A stretch of DNA of 64,000 nucleotides from Halostella salina (GCF_003675855.1 NZ_RCIH01000001.1:124001-188000); one strand, 5' to 3'; positions 45,779-54,980 are shown, counted from the first letter of the stretch. Numbers and translations: made by a program. Notes: generated from the letters alone by a model not told the origin.

Positions 45779-46375
45779 CTACTGGAATCTACTGCCACGG
45801 ACGGCGGTCGTCCCATCGTCGTCGATCCGAACCGCGGCGTCGAACACGGTCTGTATCTGCGCGACGACCAGCGCGGAGTGGGCGTCCGGGTCGAGGTGGA
45901 AGTGGCCGGTCGCGCCGAACGCGTACAGCCGGCCGGTCAGGACGTGGAGGAACTCGTACACGGTCTCGACGTCCACGTACTGGAGCAGCGCCGTGACGGA
46001 GTCGAAACAGACGACGCTCTGGGCGTCCGAGTCGGCCCACTCGTTCAACACTTCGCTCACGCGGATGCTGATCCCCGTCAGGTCGTTCGGGGTGCCGACC
46101 CGTTCGACCCTGTCCGGCTGTGGCCCCTCGGCGTCGAACCCGTCGGTGCTCTCGCCGGAGGCGAGGACGTACGTCGCCGCCGGCCGACCGCCCGCCCGGT
46201 CGATCCACTCGGCGAGTCGGCGCTGGGGCGAGCCGGTAAAGGAGACGAACAGCAGGTTCGTCGGCTGGTCGGACGGGTGGAGGAGGTCGACACAAACTGA
46301 TCCGTCGTCCGCGGCCGCCGGCGCGAGCAGGACCACCGCTGTCGCGTCCCCGACCGAGTCGGCGAGGTCACTCAT
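45779..46375 (-). CDS. KaiC/RecA-like protein with degenerate P-loop
   Basis: 198 aa. The core resembles haloarchaeal KaiC-like proteins: VVCFDSVTALLQYVDVETVYEFL (Walker-B-like) and YAFGATGHFHLDPDAHS. The Walker A site is replaced by LLAPAAADDGSVCVDLL without GxxxxGK[ST], so ATP binding is unlikely. Possibly a structural or regulatory ATPase relative, similar to halophile 'DUF7504' proteins (memory only). Position between MCM and the MinD-like operon is notable. Confidence 0.72.
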   Translation of the reverse strand: MSDLADSVGDATAVVLLAPAAADDGSVCVDLLHPSDQPTNLLFVSFTGSPQRRLAEWIDRAGGRPAATYVLASGESTDGFDAEGPQPDRVERVGTPNDLTGISIRVSEVLNEWADSDAQSVVCFDSVTALLQYVDVETVYEFLHVLTGRLYAFGATGHFHLDPDAHSALVVAQIQTVFDAAVRIDDDGTTAVRGSRFQ

Positions 46376-46427
46376 CGTCGACCCATGCTGTTGAGTTGGA
46401 CCGGCCGTCCCGGCAAAACCCTTCCGG

Positions 46428-46703
46428 TCACTCGTCGAGCTGCTCGACGGCCACCTCCCGATCCACGCCGGAGAGGTCACGCACCCGCTCGCGGGCCTCC
46501 CGCCGGGACTCGGCGACGACCACCAGCCCGTCGGCGGGGCCGTCGCCCTGCGCTCGATACGGCGCGAGCCCGCCGTCGAACTCGGTCGCGTACGTCCGTA
46601 CCACGCCGACGACCTCGCGTTCGAGGCTCTCGAGGTCCGTCTCCCCCTGCTCGTACTCCGCGAGCGCGTCCTCGACGTTTCTGAGTGCGGCGATCCGGTC
46701 CAT
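46428..46703 (-). CDS. Small unknown protein downstream of MCM
   Basis: 91 aa: NVEDALAEYEQGETDLESLEREVVGVVRTYATEF, a helical region, then beta strands DGLVVVAESRREARERV. Its ATG at 46703 abuts the MCM stop (46704), so the two are cotranslated. No domain recognised. Confidence 0.65.
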   Translation of the reverse strand: MDRIAALRNVEDALAEYEQGETDLESLEREVVGVVRTYATEFDGGLAPYRAQGDGPADGLVVVAESRREARERVRDLSGVDREVAVEQLDE

Positions 46704-49700
46704 CTACGTGGTCCGGAGGTGGTCGGTCTGGGGCTCGTACACCTCGCCCTGCTGTTTCAGCTTCTCTATCTCGTGTTCGGCCTTGGAGTGGTCCATGCCG
46801 ATCTCGTCGGCGCGGTCCAGCACCACGTCGACCGGCGCGCCCTCGTCGTACTCCTCCTCGATGTCGCTGATCAGTTGCTTGATGTTGCGGATGCGGTCGC
46901 GCTGGGTCTTCGACGTGCCCGTCTCGACCACGTCGGCGTCGAACTGGCCCGTCTCCGGGTCCACGCCGATGTCCTGCAGACAGGAGCGGACGATCTCGAT
47001 GACCCGTTCGGCGTCCTCGTGTTCGACCGTGTCCGAGAGCCGCACGCGGGCGCTTGCCTCCGCGAGGCGCACCAGCGCCTCCAGTTTCCGGGCGGTCACC
47101 GGGACCGGTGCGTCCTCGTCCTGGCCCTTCGCGCGGAGGTCGACGTAGAAATCGCGGATCGCCTCCCGCGCCGCGTCGGTCATCCGCGGATGGCAGTTCT
47201 GCTTCGCGTAGGCGACGTACTTCCGGAGCAGTTCGGCCTCTATCTCCGGGTCGACCTCCTCGGTCACCTCGTCGACCTCCGCCTGGGTCACGTCCGGCGA
47301 CGCCATCTCCGAGCGCTGGGTGTTCAGCTCCCCGGCGTAGTTCGTCGTCAGGATGTGCTCGGCGAGGTTGCGGTCCTCCTCCTCGTCGGGCTGGTCGGTG
47401 ACGGTGAAGATCAGGTCGAACCGCGAGATCAGGGCCGGCTCGAGGTCGATCTGCTCGCCGATCGACTCGTACTGGTCGAATCGGCCGTACTTGGGGTTGG
47501 CGGCCCCGAGCAGCGAACAGCGCGACTTGAGCGTGGCATTGATCCCCGCCTTGGAGACGCTGATCTTCTGCTGTTCGAGCGCCTCGTGCATGGCCGAGCG
47601 GTCGTCGGCGGCCATCTTGTCGAGTTCGTCGATCGCGGCGACGCCCTTGTCCGCCAGCACCAGCGCGCCGGCTTCGAGCGTCCACTGCTGGCCGTCCCCG
47701 AAGTCGTCGCGGACGGCGGCGGCGGTGTTGTGGGTGACGACGCCGTTCCCGACGAAGTTGTTCGTGTCGGGGACTGTCAGGTCGAACACTTCCTTCCTGC
47801 CGGTATCGACGGCGGCGACGACCTCGTCCCAGCGGAGGTCGGCATCGACCGTCTCCCGAACCTCGGTCTCGACCGGCCCGAGGTCGATGTCTTCGAGCAT
47901 CGACCGGGCCCACGCTCGACCGGGATCATCTCCCCGGTGGACGTTCTGGTAGTACTGGCCCGTTTCTCCTTCGACGGCCGCGAGCGTCGATCCGATGGGA
48001 AGCCGCTCACGCTGACGCCGCTCGTCGGCGGTGATACGTTCCAGCGCCTGTCGCTTTTCACGGGACGCGAAGCCGATCGCGTCGGCGTAGCGGTCGATAT
48101 CCGCGCCGTACATCTCGACGAACTGCTGGACGTGCTTGGACTCGATCGTGTAGCCGTCGTCGAGTTCGTAGCTCCCGCGTCGGTCGCGCTCTCGCGTTCG
48201 AGCGCGGACTCCGTACGTTTCGAGCATCAGCTGTACCTGTCGGGCTAGCTCGTCGCTAATGGTCGACAACAGAACGCTCGAACCGCCGGCGTCGCGTACC
48301 GAAACCGAGCCGTCGGCGTCCATCAGACCGCGGAGGAAGGCATCGCCGTGTTCCGCAACCGTCAGCTCCGGTGCGAGTGCGAGGTCCTCCTTTGGCGTTT
48401 CCATGCCAGCGTTCGAGAACAGCCGCGCTATCGTCGCGCTGTTGACGCGGATACACGGAACCTTGTCCGCCTGGCGTTCGACCTCCGGACGCTTGTCGAA
48501 CTTCTCGTCGAAGATATCGGCCGCGCGTTCGAGCAACGTTTCGTTACCGTTTGAGATCCGGACCATCCCGCGATTGCCGCCGCGACGGTCGAGCGAGATG
48601 TCGCCGTCGCCGAACACGAGCCCCAGCAGATACATGAGGTCCTCGTCGAACGTTTCGGGAATCGTAATGCTATCACCGTGTCTGACCATCAGCCGGTCGA
48701 ACTGAACGTCCGCTCGCGTCGCGCCGACGGCGTCGAGCATTCGGTCTAACTTCTCCAGTGGGACGTGCCGGTTCTTGAGGTGACAGTAGATGAAATCCTC
48801 CGAGAGGTCGAGTGCCGCTGCGGCGTCCCGTAGCGTCCCGAACTCCTCCCGGAGCGACTCCCGGAGGAACGTGACCGAACCCTCGGCGAGTTGCACCTTC
48901 TCGCTCGTCAGTTCGAGGAACTCCCGCACACGAACCTCGGAGCGGTCGAGGTCGCCGTACCGGGGAACTGCGACGTGGTCGCCCGCTTCGATCTCGGAGA
49001 TCTGTCGCCATTCGATTCCGTCCGCCCCGCAGGTCAGAACCGGAGTGTTCACCGACGCTTCCAACTCTTTCCCGTGGTTCGTTTCGATCCGTCGACACGG
49101 TTTCTCCGGCATCCGCCACAGATGCGAGGTGGTCGCGTCCGTCATCTCCCCCGCGTTCCGGTCGAACGTCCGCACGTCGATCGCCCCCCCGACGCCCGTC
49201 TCGGTGTCAACCGGGTCGGGAAGGGACTCCGTCACGATGTCCCGGATGGGTCTGTACCCGTCGTCGGTGTGGATCATCGTGTCCCCGGTGACACACAACC
49301 CCGCGCTGGAGGACCCCTTGCCGGAGGTGTAGACGGACCGGGGCGCGATATTTTGGATATATGATAAGAGCTGGGAGTTGTGCGAAACGACGTTGTTCGT
49401 GAGGTAGTTGTGCGTGTCCGCAACTTCGAGGTCGTACACCCAGTCTTCTTCGGGTTCGACACACTGGATCGACGCTATGCAGTCCCACCGAACGTCGCCC
49501 GTAACGAGTGATCGGAGTGCTTCGACGTCGCTTGCAGCGGCGAGTGCATCGTCGATCCGGTCCTGTACGACCTGCTTTGCATCGGTTACACGACCGCCGT
49601 CAGGGGCGACTTCACCCTGCTCGTAGAGACTGACGGATCGCTGGCAAACTCCGATACCGTCTGCCAACTCCGTTTGTGAGAGCCCCAGGAGTTGGCGCGC

Positions 49701-51956
49701 TGTCTCGACTGCGGTCCAGTTCCCGGATTCGACGCTTTCCTGGAGGTCCCGAAGTTCGTTCAACCGTTCCTCGAACCTCGAAACGACCTCTCGGAGGCTT
49801 TCCCGACTGGGGTTTCGGTCTCCCCGCTCGTAGTGTTGGTACGTCGGCCGAGGGATACCGCAATCGAACTGAGTGAGACGGAGTCGCTCCCGAACCCGTC
49901 GCAAGTCGTCTCCCACTTCGGGGATAACGTCCCGGTTGGTATTCGTCTCCCCCTCGTCAACTTCCCGCGCCGCCTTGGCTTTCCTGTCCGTAACGAACCC
50001 GACCCGTTCGCGGTATCGCTGGAACTGCTCTCCACTCACACGGAGCCGATAACTTCCGTTGGCCCGCTCGAACTGCTGGGAGGTGATCCCGACCGATAAC
50101 AGGAGGCTACGAACGTCCCTGAGCAATTCCTCGCTCGCTGAGGCAACTGCTAACTCCCGCTGGGTTGCCGAGACGTGGCCCTCGGCGTCGACGTACGCTC
50201 GCAGGAACTCGGCTTTCGTCGCCTTCGTTGCGCTCATCACTGCGTCCGGCACTCGTTGATCGGCCGAGGATTCGAGGATCGACGGTTCGAGGTTCTCGAG
50301 GAAGGTGACGAACTCGGACGACGAACAGTAGATCTCTTTGGCTGATTTCCCGGGATGGGACCTGCGTTCAGTGTAGTTCAGTCCCAGTGCATTGAGCGCG
50401 TCACTCACATCGTCGAGGATCTCCCGGTCGTTGTTCGTTACGAAAACGTGTCCGGTGTTGTCGTCGCGCCGCTCGACGTACCCTTCTGCGATGATGTATC
50501 CGACCAGTCGTGCCAGTTTTGCCGTCCACTCTTCGGGTAGATCTAACCGAACCGCGTTGTTCGACTTCGCTCGTCGATACGAGGTGGTAATCGTGTCGTC
50601 CCCTGCGGTCGGCAGCGTATCAGGGACTGCAACGAAATCGCCGTCTCGAAGGTCTTCCGCCGGGACTGCAGCGAATCCGTTGTCGGATTGAACGAACAAC
50701 GGATGCGACGGGGTGACTTCGAGTTCCGTACCGGTCGCCGTCCGGATCCGATACATCCGTTCGGGTGCTTCCCGCTTCCACACCTTTGTGGCTCGTTTGT
50801 GGACGAGTTCCCCGTCGTCGTCCATCGACGGCAGTGGAATATCCACCTCCTGGTACACTCCGTCGTCGACCGGTTTTGGATCGTCCAGCTGCGACTCGAC
50901 GATCTCCCGGATCGGCCGCTGGGTCCCGTCGGCCAGCGTCACTCTCGTATCACCGGTAACACATTTGCCCGTACCCGGATCCCCGATCAGGAGCATGTGC
51001 AGGTCGCCCCGGATCCGGGACTCGTCGGGGAGGTGCTTTGTGACGCCGGAGAACAGCTGGAGGATCATCGCGAGCTTCTCCTGCTCGTAGCCGTAGATGG
51101 AGGGCGCGATGGAGCCGACCATCCGCTCGTAGATGTCGGGTTCGTTGGAGAGGGAGACGATGGCCTGCTTGTCCTCCTCGGTGATCTCCATGTCCTCGAA
51201 CTGCTCCTCCTCGACCTCGACGGAGACGCCGTCCATGTACACGTCGAAGACGGCTGACTTCTCCTGCTGGCTGCCCTGCTGCTCCAGGTTCAGGACGCCC
51301 GTCGCGGCGACGTGGTCGCCGGGGGTCACCTCGCCGGTGATGTCGTCCTCGACGTGGACGTCGATCGCCTGCGGCGTCTCGCCGCCGCGCAGCCCCTCGG
51401 GGCTTTCCTGCACGCGGATCTTCTGGGAGTCGACGAACTCCGACTGGTCGAAGTTGATCTGGAACGGGCCCTGCCGCTCGCAGCCCTGACACTCGTGGGG
51501 CTCCTGGAAGTTGCCGCTGGACTGGGGAACGCGGGTGAGCGTTCCGCAGCGCTGGCACTCGAAGGCGGCCTCCTCTATCTTCGGGCGCACGTCCGTCGCC
51601 TTGCGGACGATGCCCCGCACCGAGACCAGGTTGTTGACGTGCCGGGAGCGTATCTCCCGGATCTCGGTTGTCTCGGGGAGGTTCCGGATGCGGACGTGGG
51701 CCTGCCCGAGGCTCACGTCGACCGGGAGGTCGTACAGCCGGAGCGCCTCCTCGGCGTACTCCCGGAGCTGGTCGGGCTTCGAGAGGTAGTCGTCGGCCAG
51801 GTCGGGGTCGTAGCGGTAGAGGTCCTGCCAGTCGACGTACAGCGACCGCTGCTCGTTCGGGTAGCGCTGCGCGAGCTGCCCGATCTCGTCGCGGTAGTAC
51901 GACCGGTAGAACTGCTCGAACGAGTCGACGAGTTCGGTGTTGTCCGCCTGGGCCAT
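46704..51956 (-). CDS. mcm: MCM replicative helicase precursor with two inteins
   Basis: 1750-residue precursor; removal of 529- and 523-residue inteins leaves a 698-aa MCM, the usual haloarchaeal length. N domain (about 1-270) has a C4 zinc site (CQRCGT ... CQGCERQ). The AAA+ core carries Walker A GDPGTGK-S with the K331/C332 boundary split by intein 1, an ASS/AGL segment split by intein 2, Walker B AAIDELDKM, sensor NPKYGRFD and Arg finger SRFDLIF. The C-terminal winged helix covers about the last 75 residues. Start MAQADNTELVDSFEQFYRS fits orthologues. Splicing of both inteins is required for activity. Head of a long minus-strand cluster. Confidence 0.97.
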   Translation of the reverse strand: MAQADNTELVDSFEQFYRSYYRDEIGQLAQRYPNEQRSLYVDWQDLYRYDPDLADDYLSKPDQLREYAEEALRLYDLPVDVSLGQAHVRIRNLPETTEIREIRSRHVNNLVSVRGIVRKATDVRPKIEEAAFECQRCGTLTRVPQSSGNFQEPHECQGCERQGPFQINFDQSEFVDSQKIRVQESPEGLRGGETPQAIDVHVEDDITGEVTPGDHVAATGVLNLEQQGSQQEKSAVFDVYMDGVSVEVEEEQFEDMEITEEDKQAIVSLSNEPDIYERMVGSIAPSIYGYEQEKLAMILQLFSGVTKHLPDESRIRGDLHMLLIGDPGTGKCVTGDTRVTLADGTQRPIREIVESQLDDPKPVDDGVYQEVDIPLPSMDDDGELVHKRATKVWKREAPERMYRIRTATGTELEVTPSHPLFVQSDNGFAAVPAEDLRDGDFVAVPDTLPTAGDDTITTSYRRAKSNNAVRLDLPEEWTAKLARLVGYIIAEGYVERRDDNTGHVFVTNNDREILDDVSDALNALGLNYTERRSHPGKSAKEIYCSSSEFVTFLENLEPSILESSADQRVPDAVMSATKATKAEFLRAYVDAEGHVSATQRELAVASASEELLRDVRSLLLSVGITSQQFERANGSYRLRVSGEQFQRYRERVGFVTDRKAKAAREVDEGETNTNRDVIPEVGDDLRRVRERLRLTQFDCGIPRPTYQHYERGDRNPSRESLREVVSRFEERLNELRDLQESVESGNWTAVETARQLLGLSQTELADGIGVCQRSVSLYEQGEVAPDGGRVTDAKQVVQDRIDDALAAASDVEALRSLVTGDVRWDCIASIQCVEPEEDWVYDLEVADTHNYLTNNVVSHNSQLLSYIQNIAPRSVYTSGKGSSSAGLCVTGDTMIHTDDGYRPIRDIVTESLPDPVDTETGVGGAIDVRTFDRNAGEMTDATTSHLWRMPEKPCRRIETNHGKELEASVNTPVLTCGADGIEWRQISEIEAGDHVAVPRYGDLDRSEVRVREFLELTSEKVQLAEGSVTFLRESLREEFGTLRDAAAALDLSEDFIYCHLKNRHVPLEKLDRMLDAVGATRADVQFDRLMVRHGDSITIPETFDEDLMYLLGLVFGDGDISLDRRGGNRGMVRISNGNETLLERAADIFDEKFDKRPEVERQADKVPCIRVNSATIARLFSNAGMETPKEDLALAPELTVAEHGDAFLRGLMDADGSVSVRDAGGSSVLLSTISDELARQVQLMLETYGVRARTRERDRRGSYELDDGYTIESKHVQQFVEMYGADIDRYADAIGFASREKRQALERITADERRQRERLPIGSTLAAVEGETGQYYQNVHRGDDPGRAWARSMLEDIDLGPVETEVRETVDADLRWDEVVAAVDTGRKEVFDLTVPDTNNFVGNGVVTHNTAAAVRDDFGDGQQWTLEAGALVLADKGVAAIDELDKMAADDRSAMHEALEQQKISVSKAGINATLKSRCSLLGAANPKYGRFDQYESIGEQIDLEPALISRFDLIFTVTDQPDEEEDRNLAEHILTTNYAGELNTQRSEMASPDVTQAEVDEVTEEVDPEIEAELLRKYVAYAKQNCHPRMTDAAREAIRDFYVDLRAKGQDEDAPVPVTARKLEALVRLAEASARVRLSDTVEHEDAERVIEIVRSCLQDIGVDPETGQFDADVVETGTSKTQRDRIRNIKQLISDIEEEYDEGAPVDVVLDRADEIGMDHSKAEHEIEKLKQQGEVYEPQTDHLRTT
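47727..49295 (-). other. MCM intein 2 (523 residues)
   Basis: Inserted after L887 (SSSAGL) and before Thr1411, only 27 extein residues from intein 1. It starts CVTGDTMIHTDDG and ends GNGVVTHN with Thr as +1. The block B analogue reads EASVNTPVL. LAGLIDADG motifs are LLGLVFGDGD (about 223-232) and LRGLMDADG (about 321-329). A helix-turn-helix-like region (LRDAAAALDLSEDFIYCHL) precedes the first. The endonuclease looks intact. Confidence 0.93.
49377..50963 (-). other. MCM intein 1 (529 residues, Walker A site)
   Basis: Inserted between K331 of GDPGTGK and the first extein Ser861. It begins CVTGDTRVTLADG and ends VVSHN followed by Ser, giving Cys1 and the His-Asn / +1 Ser pattern. Blocks B (EVTPSHPL) and F-G (ADTHNYLTNNVVSHN) are present. 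A LAGLIDADG endonuclease is marked by LVGYIIAEG (about residues 153-161) and LRAYVDAEG (254-262). Unusually, two helix-turn-helix-like segments follow: RRVRERLRLTQ ... SRESL (about 353-395) and ARQLLGLSQTELADGIGVCQ (about 422-445). GC content is lower than in the exteins. Confidence 0.93.
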
Positions 51957-52026
51957 TCACCACCCCTTAGCGCGTTATCCCCTATGAAGGTTGGCAAACC
52001 CCGGAGCGGAAGTGGTGGGGGTGTTT

Positions 52027-53940
52027 TCACACCGACCAGAAGAAGGCGATCCCGAGGACCGTCACCACCGACAGGAGCAACTGGAGCGGCGCGCCGATCC
52101 GGAAGTAGTCGGTAAAGCGGTAGCCGCCGGGGCCGTAGACGAACAGGTTCGTCTGGTAGCCGATCGGCCCGAGAAACGCCGTCGAGGCGGCGAAGGTCAC
52201 CGCGAGCACGAACGCGAAGGGGTTCGCGCCGATCCGCGTCGCCGTGTCGACGGCGACGGGAAGCATCAGCACGACGCTGGCGTTGTTACTCACCACCTCG
52301 GTTATCAGCCCCGTTCCGAGGTAGAACACCCACAGCACACCGATGGCGGGCAGGTACTCTCCGGTCCCGGCCAGCGCCGCCCCGAGCAGCGCCGCGCCGC
52401 CGGTTCCCTCCAGCGCGACACCGAGCGGGATCACGCCCGCGAGCAGGAAGATCACGTCCCATTCGACGGACTCGTAGATCTCCGTCGGCTGCAACACGCC
52501 GGTCGCCACCATCGCGACGACGCCGGCGAGCGCGGTCACGAGGATCGGGAACCCGCCCGCGAGGAACTGCTCGACCGCGGCGATCCCGGTGGCCGCGCCG
52601 ACCCCGTCCCACGGCATCGCCGCGATCCCGACGACGCCGGCCATGATCGCCAGCGCGTGTGGGATCTTCTCGGTGCGGTAGTCCGGGCGCGACGGTTCGT
52701 GGGCGACGATCAGCTCGTCGGTCCTCGCGAGCCGGTCGATCCGCTCGGGCGCGGCCTGGACCAGCAGCGTGTCGCCGACGCGGATCTGCCGCCCCTCCAG
52801 CCCCTCGTGGACGGTCTCGCCGCGACTGCGGAACGCGAGCACCGTCGCGTCGTACCGCTCCCGGAACCCCGCCCCGGCCAGCGTCTCGCCGAGCAGGAAC
52901 GACCCGCGCGGAACGACCACCTCGACGAGCGTCTGCTCCCCGCCGGGAGCCGTCTCCAGTTCCGACTCGGTCCGGGGCGTTCCGGTGACCCTGAGCGACC
53001 GTCGCCCGGCGAGGTCCGCGACCGCCGTCCGGTCGGCGCGGAGGCGGAGCCTGTCGCCCGCCCGGATCTCCCTCGGGCCGAGGGGTTCGAGGAACGTCCG
53101 CCCCTCCCGGAGGAGCTGGACGATGTCGGCGTCGAACCCGGTTTCGGCGGTCGTCTCGTCGACCGTCGTTCCCACCAGCCGCGACCCCGGTTCGACGACG
53201 ACCTCCGTGAGGTACTTGCCGACCCGGTACTCCCGGACCACGTCGTCGTCGGGCGGCACCCGCTCGGGCAGCAGCCGGTGACCCACCAGGAGCAGGTACA
53301 GACCGCCGACGAGCAACACGATGACGCCCAGCCTGGTGAACTCGAACATCCCGAACGGGTGGCCGATGAGCCGGTCCGACACGTCGCTGGCGAGGATGTT
53401 GGTCGACGTGCCGATCAGCGTCAGCGTCCCGCCGAGCATCGACGCGTACGACAGCGGGATCAGCAGCTTCGAGGGCGACGTGTCGCCCCGGTTGGCGATG
53501 TCGGAGACGACCGGCACCAGCACCGCCACGACCGGCGTGTTGTTGACGAAGCCCGACGCCGGCCCGGCGACGCCGACGGTCGCCAGGAGCTGTCGGTCGA
53601 GGCTGTCGCCCGCGAAGTCGGCCATCCGCCGGCCGAGGATCTGGACCGTTCCGGTCCGCGCGACGCCGGCGCTGAGGATCAGCATCGCCAGGACGGTTAT
53701 CGTCGCCTCGTTCGCGAACCCCGCGATCCCCTCCTCCGGCGAGATGCCCGTCCACGGCTCCAGCACCATCAGCAACACCATCAGCAGGATCGCGGTCACG
53801 TCGACCGGCAGGTACTCCGTGACGAACAGCGCGACCGCGAGCGCGACGACGGCAAACACGACGAGCACGTCGGTCGTCACTGCCGGGGACGGCTGACTCG
53901 CGAGGGGGACCGCCGACCGCGGGACCGCCGGGAGCGTCAC
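52027..53940 (-). CDS. SLC13-type permease with two RCK_C domains (copy 1)
   Basis: 637 aa from a GTG at 53940; GTG 53880 would give 617. N-terminal membrane half (about 20-210) with VNNTPVVAVLVPVV and LGGTLTLIGTSTN, then two TrkA-C/RCK_C domains (about 235-300 and 320-390: VVVEPGSRLVGTTV, EVVVPRGSFLLGET), then a second membrane half with NNASVVLMLPVA. This is the CitT/DASS family, often wrongly called TrkA; the solute (sulfate, dicarboxylate or phosphate) is unknown. A minus-strand GCTTATCC near 53969-53976 gives a promoter. Confidence 0.88.
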   Translation of the reverse strand: MTLPAVPRSAVPLASQPSPAVTTDVLVVFAVVALAVALFVTEYLPVDVTAILLMVLLMVLEPWTGISPEEGIAGFANEATITVLAMLILSAGVARTGTVQILGRRMADFAGDSLDRQLLATVGVAGPASGFVNNTPVVAVLVPVVSDIANRGDTSPSKLLIPLSYASMLGGTLTLIGTSTNILASDVSDRLIGHPFGMFEFTRLGVIVLLVGGLYLLLVGHRLLPERVPPDDDVVREYRVGKYLTEVVVEPGSRLVGTTVDETTAETGFDADIVQLLREGRTFLEPLGPREIRAGDRLRLRADRTAVADLAGRRSLRVTGTPRTESELETAPGGEQTLVEVVVPRGSFLLGETLAGAGFRERYDATVLAFRSRGETVHEGLEGRQIRVGDTLLVQAAPERIDRLARTDELIVAHEPSRPDYRTEKIPHALAIMAGVVGIAAMPWDGVGAATGIAAVEQFLAGGFPILVTALAGVVAMVATGVLQPTEIYESVEWDVIFLLAGVIPLGVALEGTGGAALLGAALAGTGEYLPAIGVLWVFYLGTGLITEVVSNNASVVLMLPVAVDTATRIGANPFAFVLAVTFAASTAFLGPIGYQTNLFVYGPGGYRFTDYFRIGAPLQLLLSVVTVLGIAFFWSV

Positions 53941-54039
53941 GGATCGTCCGATCCACACCGTCGACACGGATAAGCGCCGCCTGCACCCGACCGTGCCGGA
54001 ACGGACAGAGCCAAGGCCCGGCCGCGGCAACGACGTGCC

Positions 54040-54852
54040 ATGCCGATCGACGACCTGCCCAGACTGGGGCTGGGAACCTACTCCGACGCCGACCGCGAGC
54101 AGTGGACCGACACCGTCGAAACCGCGCTTGACGTCGGCTACCGCCACGTCGACACCGCACAGGTGTACGAGAACGAGCGGTACGTCGGCGAGGGGATCGC
54201 GGCGTCGGACGTCGACCGCGACGACCTGTTTCTCGCCACGAAGACCGTCCACATCGACCTGCCGCCCGAGCCGAGCGGCGTTCCGGACGCCATCGACGGC
54301 TGTCTCGACCGTCTCGGCGTCGACTACGTCGACCTGCTGTACGTCCACTGGCCGTCCGGTCTCTACGACGCCGAGGCGGTCCTCCCGGCGTTCGACGATG
54401 CGGTCGACGACGGCCGGATCCGCAACGTCGGCCTGTCGAACTTCACGCCGGAACTGCTGGACGAGGCCCGCGAGGTCCTCGACGCGCCCGTGGCGGCCCA
54501 TCAGGTCGAACTGCACCCGCTCCTCCAGCAGGACGAACTCGTCGAGTACGCCCAGCGCCACGACCACTGGCTCGTCGCCTACTCCCCGCTCGCACAGGGC
54601 GAGGTGGTCGACGTGCCCGTCCTGCGGGAGATCGCCGACAAACACGACGCGACCCCCGCACAGGTGAGCCTCGCGTGGCTGTCCTCGAAGGACAACGTCG
54701 CCGCCATCCCGAAGGCCAGTAGCCGGGACCACCTCCGCGAGAACCTCGCGGCGCTGGACCTGGAACTCGACGACGAAGACGTCGCCCGGATCGAGGCCAT
54801 CGACCGCGAGCAGCGATTCGTCGACCCCGACCACGCGCCCTGGAACCGGTAG
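54040..54852 (+). CDS. Aldo/keto reductase (DKG-reductase type)
   Basis: 270 aa. LGLGTYSDADREQ start; catalytic Asp/Tyr in HVDTAQVYENE, Lys in LATKTVH and His in YVHWPSG; NADP signature AIPKASSRDHLRENL. Smaller than the AKR at 24445-25437 and of a different subfamily. Lies between the two SLC13-type genes. Confidence 0.9.
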   Translation: MPIDDLPRLGLGTYSDADREQWTDTVETALDVGYRHVDTAQVYENERYVGEGIAASDVDRDDLFLATKTVHIDLPPEPSGVPDAIDGCLDRLGVDYVDLLYVHWPSGLYDAEAVLPAFDDAVDDGRIRNVGLSNFTPELLDEAREVLDAPVAAHQVELHPLLQQDELVEYAQRHDHWLVAYSPLAQGEVVDVPVLREIADKHDATPAQVSLAWLSSKDNVAAIPKASSRDHLRENLAALDLELDDEDVARIEAIDREQRFVDPDHAPWNR

Positions 54853-54883
54853 CCAGAGCTCGTCGCGTCTGTTTTTCGAAAAG

Positions 54884-54957
54884 TGGGATCGCGCGGATTT
54901 GAACCGCGGTTACGAGCACCCAAGGCTCGAAGTATAGCCAGGCTAACCCACGATCCC
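54884..54957 (-). tRNA. tRNA-Pro (UGG)
   Basis: 74 nt. Acceptor GGGATCG pairs with CGATCCC, discriminator A at 54884. Anticodon stem CGAGC/GCTCG encloses loop CTTGGGT with anticodon UGG (54920-54922). T arm GCGGTTCAAATCCGC is standard. CCA is not encoded. Strong TATA box upstream and a T-rich end (CTTTTCGAAAAAC) downstream on the minus strand. Confidence 0.95.
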
Positions 54958-54980
54958 GCATTGACGTTACTACGGTCAGG

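Noticed and set aside
54884-54957. Integration site at tRNA-Pro
   Set aside because: No integrase, no repeated 3' tRNA segment and no composition change are visible around it.
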